Shown here: piece after piece, positions 23,182-26,377 of the stretch
How positions within the stretch are numbered: the stretch's first letter is position 1
Layout of the letters: each line of letters begins with the position of its first letter
Assembly (NCBI GenBank): GCA_002304945.1
Contig: DBPQ01000122.1
Span: 295 to 26,671, forward strand
Source of the DNA: Actinomycetales bacterium UBA1416
Lineage (GTDB): Bacteria; Actinomycetota; Actinomycetes; Actinomycetales; Actinomycetaceae
Direction: 5' to 3'
DNA length: 26,377 bases
Made by a program: the position numbers and the translations under genes
The notes under the pieces: generated by a model
The model's database searches: none
Told to the model about the DNA's origin: nothing
What the model saw: the letters and a program-made list of their open reading frames with translations, nothing else

Positions 23182-23883
23182 GTGACCGACATCGCTGCCC
23201 GCTGGGCCGAGCTCGAGGAGCGCGTCGCCAGGGCGTGCGCCGTCGTCGGCCGGTCCGCCGGCGAGGTGGCGATCCTCGCGGCGGTCAAGACGCGGCCCCC
23301 CGAACAGGTGGTGGAGGTGCTGGCCGCGGGTGCGCGGGTGCTCGGGCACAACCGGGCGCAGGAACTGGCTGCCGTCGAGCCCCGCGTCCGCGAGCTGTGG
23401 CCGGGAGGCTACGAGACGCACTTCATCGGTGCCCTCCAGACCAACAAGGTGAACCAGGTGCTGCGCCACGCCACGTGCGTGCAGTCGGTCGACCGCATCG
23501 AGCTCGCCGGGAAGCTGTCGGCGGCGGCGTGCCGTCTCGAGCGCACGGTGGAGGTCTTCGTGGAGGTCAACGCCTCCGGGGAGCCGACCAAGGCCGGGGT
23601 CGCCCCGGAGGAGGCGCTCGACCTCGCCGGCGCCGTCGCCGCGCTGGAGGGCCTGCGGCTGCGCGGCCTCATGACCATCGGCGCCAACTCGCCCGATCCG
23701 GGCGTCGTCCGTGCCGGCTTCGAGGAGATGTCCCGGCTCTCCGCCGAGCTCGTGGGCCGGAGCGCGACCGCGGGAGCACGCGAGCTGTCCATGGGCATGA
23801 GCGGGGACCTGGACCTCGCCGTGGCCGCCGGCGCGACCATGGTCAGGGTGGGCACCGCCCTGTTCGGCCCGCGCCCGTCCTAA
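23182..23883 (+). CDS. YggS family PLP-binding protein (PLP homeostasis)
   Basis: The 233-residue protein is a single PLP-binding TIM barrel of the YggS/PROSC family, which carries PLP and affects amino-acid and keto-acid pools without a known catalytic reaction. LAAVKTRPPE holds the PLP lysine (Lys36). GHNRAQE replaces the more common GENRVQE, then HFIGALQTNKVN, GLMTIGA and LSMGMSGDLDLAVAAGATMVRVGTALFG follow. It starts with GTG behind a TACGCT box, probably leaderless. In Gram-positive bacteria the family is usually next to ftsZ/sepF; here it is a separate copy beside a metal transporter. Its stop overlaps the convergent glnS stop by a few bases. Confidence 0.9.
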   Translation: MTDIAARWAELEERVARACAVVGRSAGEVAILAAVKTRPPEQVVEVLAAGARVLGHNRAQELAAVEPRVRELWPGGYETHFIGALQTNKVNQVLRHATCVQSVDRIELAGKLSAAACRLERTVEVFVEVNASGEPTKAGVAPEEALDLAGAVAALEGLRLRGLMTIGANSPDPGVVRAGFEEMSRLSAELVGRSATAGARELSMGMSGDLDLAVAAGATMVRVGTALFGPRPS

Positions 23884-25577
23884 CGCTGCTGGCGCCGCTG
23901 GATGGCGGCCCACTCGTCGCGCAGGCCCACCGTGCGGTGGAACAGCAGCGGCTCGGCCGGGTCGTGGGCGAAGTAGCCGAGCCGTTCGAACTGGACGACT
24001 CCCCCGGCGGGCGTGTCGGCGAGAGCACCCTCGACCTTGCAGCCGGTGAGCAGCACCCGGGACGTGGGGTTCAGGTCGTCCATGGGATCGCCCGTCGCCT
24101 CGCCCGGGGCGGCCGTGGTGAACAACCGGTCGTACTCCGCCACGGTCGCGTCCACGGCGTGCGCGACGGACACCCAGTGCATGGTGGACTTCACCCTCCG
24201 CCCGTCCGGCGCGCTGCCGCCCCGCGTGGCGGGGTCGTACGTCGCCCGGACCTCGACGATCGTGCCGTCGTCGTCCGTGACCACGTCCGTCGCGGTGACG
24301 AGGTAGGCGCCACGCAGGCGCACCTCGCGCCCCAGGGAGAGGCGGAAGAACTTCGGCGGAGGGACCTCGGCGAAGTCCTCGCGCTCGATGTACAACTCAC
24401 CCGAGAACGGCACCTGCCGGGTGCCGTCCGCCGGGTCCTCCGGGTTGTTCCAGAGTTCGAACCACTCGACGGCGGGTTCGCCCGCCTCGTCGGTCGGCCA
24501 GTTGGTGAGGACGAGGCGGAGGGGCCGCAGGACGGCCATCCGGCGCTGGGCCGTGCGGTTCAGCTCCGTGCGCACGAAGGACTCGAGGAGCTCGATCTCG
24601 TGGCGGCTGTTGGTGCGGGACACCCCGATGAAGGTGCAGAAGTCACGTATCGCGGCGGCCGGGTAGCCGCGCCGCCGCAGACCACGCAGGGTGGGCAGGC
24701 GGGGGTCGTCCCACCCGTCCACGCGCCCGGTCGCCACGAGTTCGGCGAGACGCCGCTTGGACATCACGGTGTGGGTGAGTTCGAGGCGGGCGAACTCGGT
24801 CTGCCGCGGCTTGTCGGACGGCAGGGGGAGGCGCTCCAGGAACCAGTCGTAGAGGGGGCGGTGGGAGTCGAACTCCAGGGTGCAGAACGAGTGCGTGACA
24901 CCCTCGATGGCATCGCTCTGGCCGTGGGCCCAGTCGTAGGTGGGATAGATGCACCACTCGTCGGCGGTGCGGTAGTGGTGGCCACGGCGGATGCGGTACA
25001 TGATCGGGTCCCGCAACTGCATGTTCTCGTGGGCCATGTCGATGCGGGCACGCAGCACGCGGGAGCCGTCCGGGAACTCACCCGCCCGCATCCGGCGCAG
25101 GAGGTCGAGATTCTCCTCGGCCGTGCGATCGCGGTACGGGCTCTCGATCCCGGGTCGCCCGTAGCCGCCCCGCTGGGCGGAGATCGTCTCCGGATCCTGG
25201 TCGTCGACGTAGGCGAGACCGCACTCGACGAGGTGCTCGGCCCAGAGGTAGAGCTGCTCGAAGTAGTCCGAGGCGTGAACGGTGCGGGCCGGCGTGTAGC
25301 CGAGCCAGTCGATGTCCTCCACGATCCCGTCGACGAAATGCCTCTCCTCGGTGTCCGGGTTCGTGTCGTCGAAGCGGAGGTTGCAGGTGCCACCGAACTC
25401 GGAGGCGATCCCGAAGTCGAGGATGATGGCCTTGGCGTGGCCGATGTGCAGGTACCCGTTCGGCTCCGGCGGGAAACGCGTCTGGACCCGCCCCCCGAAG
25501 GTTCCCGCCTCCATGTCCTCCCGGACCATCTCGCGGACGAAGTCGCTGGCAGGGGCGGACATGGGAGGGACTGTCAT
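23880..25577 (-). CDS. glnS: Glutamine–tRNA ligase
   Basis: The 565-residue class I synthetase attaches glutamine to tRNA-Gln. The HIGH motif is exact (44-47, in PPEPNGYLHIGHAKA) and the KMSKS motif is VMSKR (271-275). RFDDTNPDTEE (68-78), YPTYDWAHGQSDAIEGVTHS and LEFDSHRPLYDW are GlnRS-specific blocks, and the C-terminal ~300 residues form the two beta-barrel anticodon domains. The first ATG of the conserved start at 25577 follows TAACTT by seven bases (leaderless); ATG 25562 is an alternative. Many actinobacteria lack this gene and use GatCAB, so its presence suggests past transfer. Base use does not stand out from its neighbours. Confidence 0.95.
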   Translation of the reverse strand: MTVPPMSAPASDFVREMVREDMEAGTFGGRVQTRFPPEPNGYLHIGHAKAIILDFGIASEFGGTCNLRFDDTNPDTEERHFVDGIVEDIDWLGYTPARTVHASDYFEQLYLWAEHLVECGLAYVDDQDPETISAQRGGYGRPGIESPYRDRTAEENLDLLRRMRAGEFPDGSRVLRARIDMAHENMQLRDPIMYRIRRGHHYRTADEWCIYPTYDWAHGQSDAIEGVTHSFCTLEFDSHRPLYDWFLERLPLPSDKPRQTEFARLELTHTVMSKRRLAELVATGRVDGWDDPRLPTLRGLRRRGYPAAAIRDFCTFIGVSRTNSRHEIELLESFVRTELNRTAQRRMAVLRPLRLVLTNWPTDEAGEPAVEWFELWNNPEDPADGTRQVPFSGELYIEREDFAEVPPPKFFRLSLGREVRLRGAYLVTATDVVTDDDGTIVEVRATYDPATRGGSAPDGRRVKSTMHWVSVAHAVDATVAEYDRLFTTAAPGEATGDPMDDLNPTSRVLLTGCKVEGALADTPAGGVVQFERLGYFAHDPAEPLLFHRTVGLRDEWAAIQRRQQR

Positions 25578-25584
25578 GATCGAC

Positions 25585-25590
25585 AAGTTA
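25585..25590 (-). promoter_or_regulatory. -10 box of glnS
   Basis: TAACTT on the minus strand ends seven bases before the ATG at 25577, with no ribosome binding site between. No clear -35 box is seen. Confidence 0.4.
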
Positions 25591-25626
25591 GCACGGCCCA
25601 ACCAGCCCCCCGCGAGCGCCCGTGGG

Positions 25627-25708
25627 TGCGCGAGACGGGACTCGAACCCGTACGTCCGAGGACACTGGAACCTAAATCCAGCGCGGCTGCCAGTTACGCC
25701 ACTCGCGC
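25627..25708 (-). tRNA. tRNA-Leu (UAG)
   Basis: The 82-base gene has acceptor arms GCGCGAG and CTCGCGC with discriminator A. The anticodon stem CTGGA/TCCAG encloses TTTAGGT (anticodon UAG), and a long variable arm (TGTCCTCGGACGT) marks a class II tRNA. The T arm has GGGTTCGAGTCCC. CCA is not encoded. Confidence 0.94.
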
Positions 25709-25717
25709 GTGTCCGCC

Positions 25718-25723
25718 ATCCTA
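25718..25723 (-). promoter_or_regulatory. Possible -10 box of tRNA-Leu
   Basis: TAGGAT on the minus strand ends nine bases before the tRNA-Leu 5' end. The -35 region would fall at the 3' end of bcp and is not well matched. Confidence 0.4.
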
Positions 25724-25743
25724 CCGGCCGGTGCGAGCGGCGA

Positions 25744-26214
25744 TCAGTCCACCCCGAGATCCCGGCGCAGCCGGGCGACGTGCCCGGTCGCCTTGACGTT
25801 CCGGTACGCGCGGGTCAGCGTCCCGTCCGGGGCGACGACGAAGGTGGAGCGGATCATGCCGCGCACCTCCCGGCCGTACAGCTTCTTCGCCCCCCACGCG
25901 CCGTAGGCCTCGGCAATCGCGTGGTCGGGGTCGGAGGCCAGGGGGAAGGTGAGGCCCTCCGTGCCGGCGAACTCGGCGAGCTTCGTCGGATCGTCCGGCG
26001 AGATCCCGACCACCGCGTAGCCGTGTGCCGTGAGCGACGCCAGTGAGTCCCGGAAATCGCAGGCCTCCGTCGTGCAGCCGGGCGTCATCGCTGCGGGGTA
26101 GAAGTACACGATCACCCCAGCCTCCGCCTCCTCCAGCAGGGAGTCGAGCGACACCTCGCCATCCACGGTCCGCAGGACGAAGGACGGGGCGGTGGTACCG
26201 ATCTCGAGCGCCAT
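25744..26214 (-). CDS. bcp: Thioredoxin-dependent thiol peroxidase (bacterioferritin comigratory protein type)
   Basis: The 156-residue peroxiredoxin reduces hydrogen peroxide and organic hydroperoxides with electrons from thioredoxin. The active site MTPGCTTEAC (43-52) holds the peroxidatic Cys47 and the resolving Cys52 five residues on, the pattern of the PrxQ/BCP class. FYPAAMTPGCT has AA where most members have KD or KA. SPDDPTKLAEFAGTEGLTFPLASDPDHAIAEAYGAWG is the usual middle block. The ATG at 26214 follows GGAGAGAGGAG, so this gene has a normal ribosome binding site; an upstream in-frame ATG would leave that site inside the coding region. A TAGCGT box at 26245-26240 may serve as its -10. 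Confidence 0.93.
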   Translation of the reverse strand: MALEIGTTAPSFVLRTVDGEVSLDSLLEEAEAGVIVYFYPAAMTPGCTTEACDFRDSLASLTAHGYAVVGISPDDPTKLAEFAGTEGLTFPLASDPDHAIAEAYGAWGAKKLYGREVRGMIRSTFVVAPDGTLTRAYRNVKATGHVARLRRDLGVD

Positions 26215-26287
26215 GGGGTCTCCTCTCTCCTCCGGCACACGCTAGTGCATGTGGCGCACGTTTCGCCCGCCCCGGCCCCGGAACGAT

Positions 26288-26316
26288 TTGGCCAGGCCTG
26301 CCGACGCTGGTAGTGT
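26288..26316 (+). promoter_or_regulatory. tRNA-Lys promoter
   Basis: TTGGCC (26288-26293) and TAGTGT (26311-26316) are 17 bases apart, with the -10 box ending 15 bases before the tRNA. Confidence 0.55.
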
Positions 26317-26331
26317 TCTTCGAGCCGCAAG

Positions 26332-26377
<46 letters not shown>

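Overview
The window is a join of two unlike pieces of high-GC bacterial DNA. Bases from about 4160 to the end (about 22 kb) are a conserved housekeeping segment of an actinobacterium. The order DAK2 – rpmB – thiL – DUF3515 lipoprotein – ddl – gpsA – plsC – murA – leuD – leuC – iclR-type regulator – tRNA-Glu/tRNA-Gln – gltX – FAH-family hydrolase resembles the arrangement in Mycobacterium, Corynebacterium and Micrococcales. A Micrococcales-like source is my guess, from gene order and protein style only. Bases 1 to about 4160 come from a different kind of genome. They hold the tail of an unidentified gene, a zinc-ribbon/TPR protein, an ATP-grasp protein, a long nucleotide-sugar dehydrogenase and the C-terminal end of an alkaline-phosphatase-like phosphodiesterase.

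The two pieces meet inside one open frame on the minus strand (3864-4595). Its first ~140 residues are the start of an actinobacterial DAK2 protein and its last ~100 are the end of a type I phosphodiesterase. Neither half is complete. Arginine codon use and translation-start signals also change across this point. A chimeric contig (misassembly) is the simplest explanation; a real recombination event is possible but would need reads across the join.

Region by region: 1-3666, surface-polysaccharide or unknown functions of the left source; 3864-4595, the hybrid frame; 4684-5016, rpmB with its own promoter and terminator; 5051-6527, thiL and a DUF3515 lipoprotein transcribed divergently from overlapping -10 boxes; 6532-10827, the minus-strand run murA-plsC-gpsA-ddl (envelope and phospholipid precursors), with overlapping stops and starts between the first three; 10910-13785, leuCD and its divergent IclR-family regulator around a perfect palindromic operator; 13844-14049, tRNA-Glu and tRNA-Gln; 14171-17440, a lipoprotein, gltX and a MalY/PatB-type PLP enzyme; 17460-19706, an FAH-family hydrolase and a sodium/alanine symporter; 19808-23883, a DUF3516 helicase, a VIT1/CCC1-type transporter and YggS; 23880-26377, glnS, tRNA-Leu, bcp and the first part of tRNA-Lys.

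I see no prophage, insertion sequence, CRISPR array, defence island or biosynthetic cluster. The most informative signals are the chimeric join, the frequent leaderless starts (a TANNNT-like box 6-7 bases before the start codon) in the actinobacterial part, the leuC/iclR operator, and a GlnRS gene in a group that mostly makes Gln-tRNA by the amidotransferase route.
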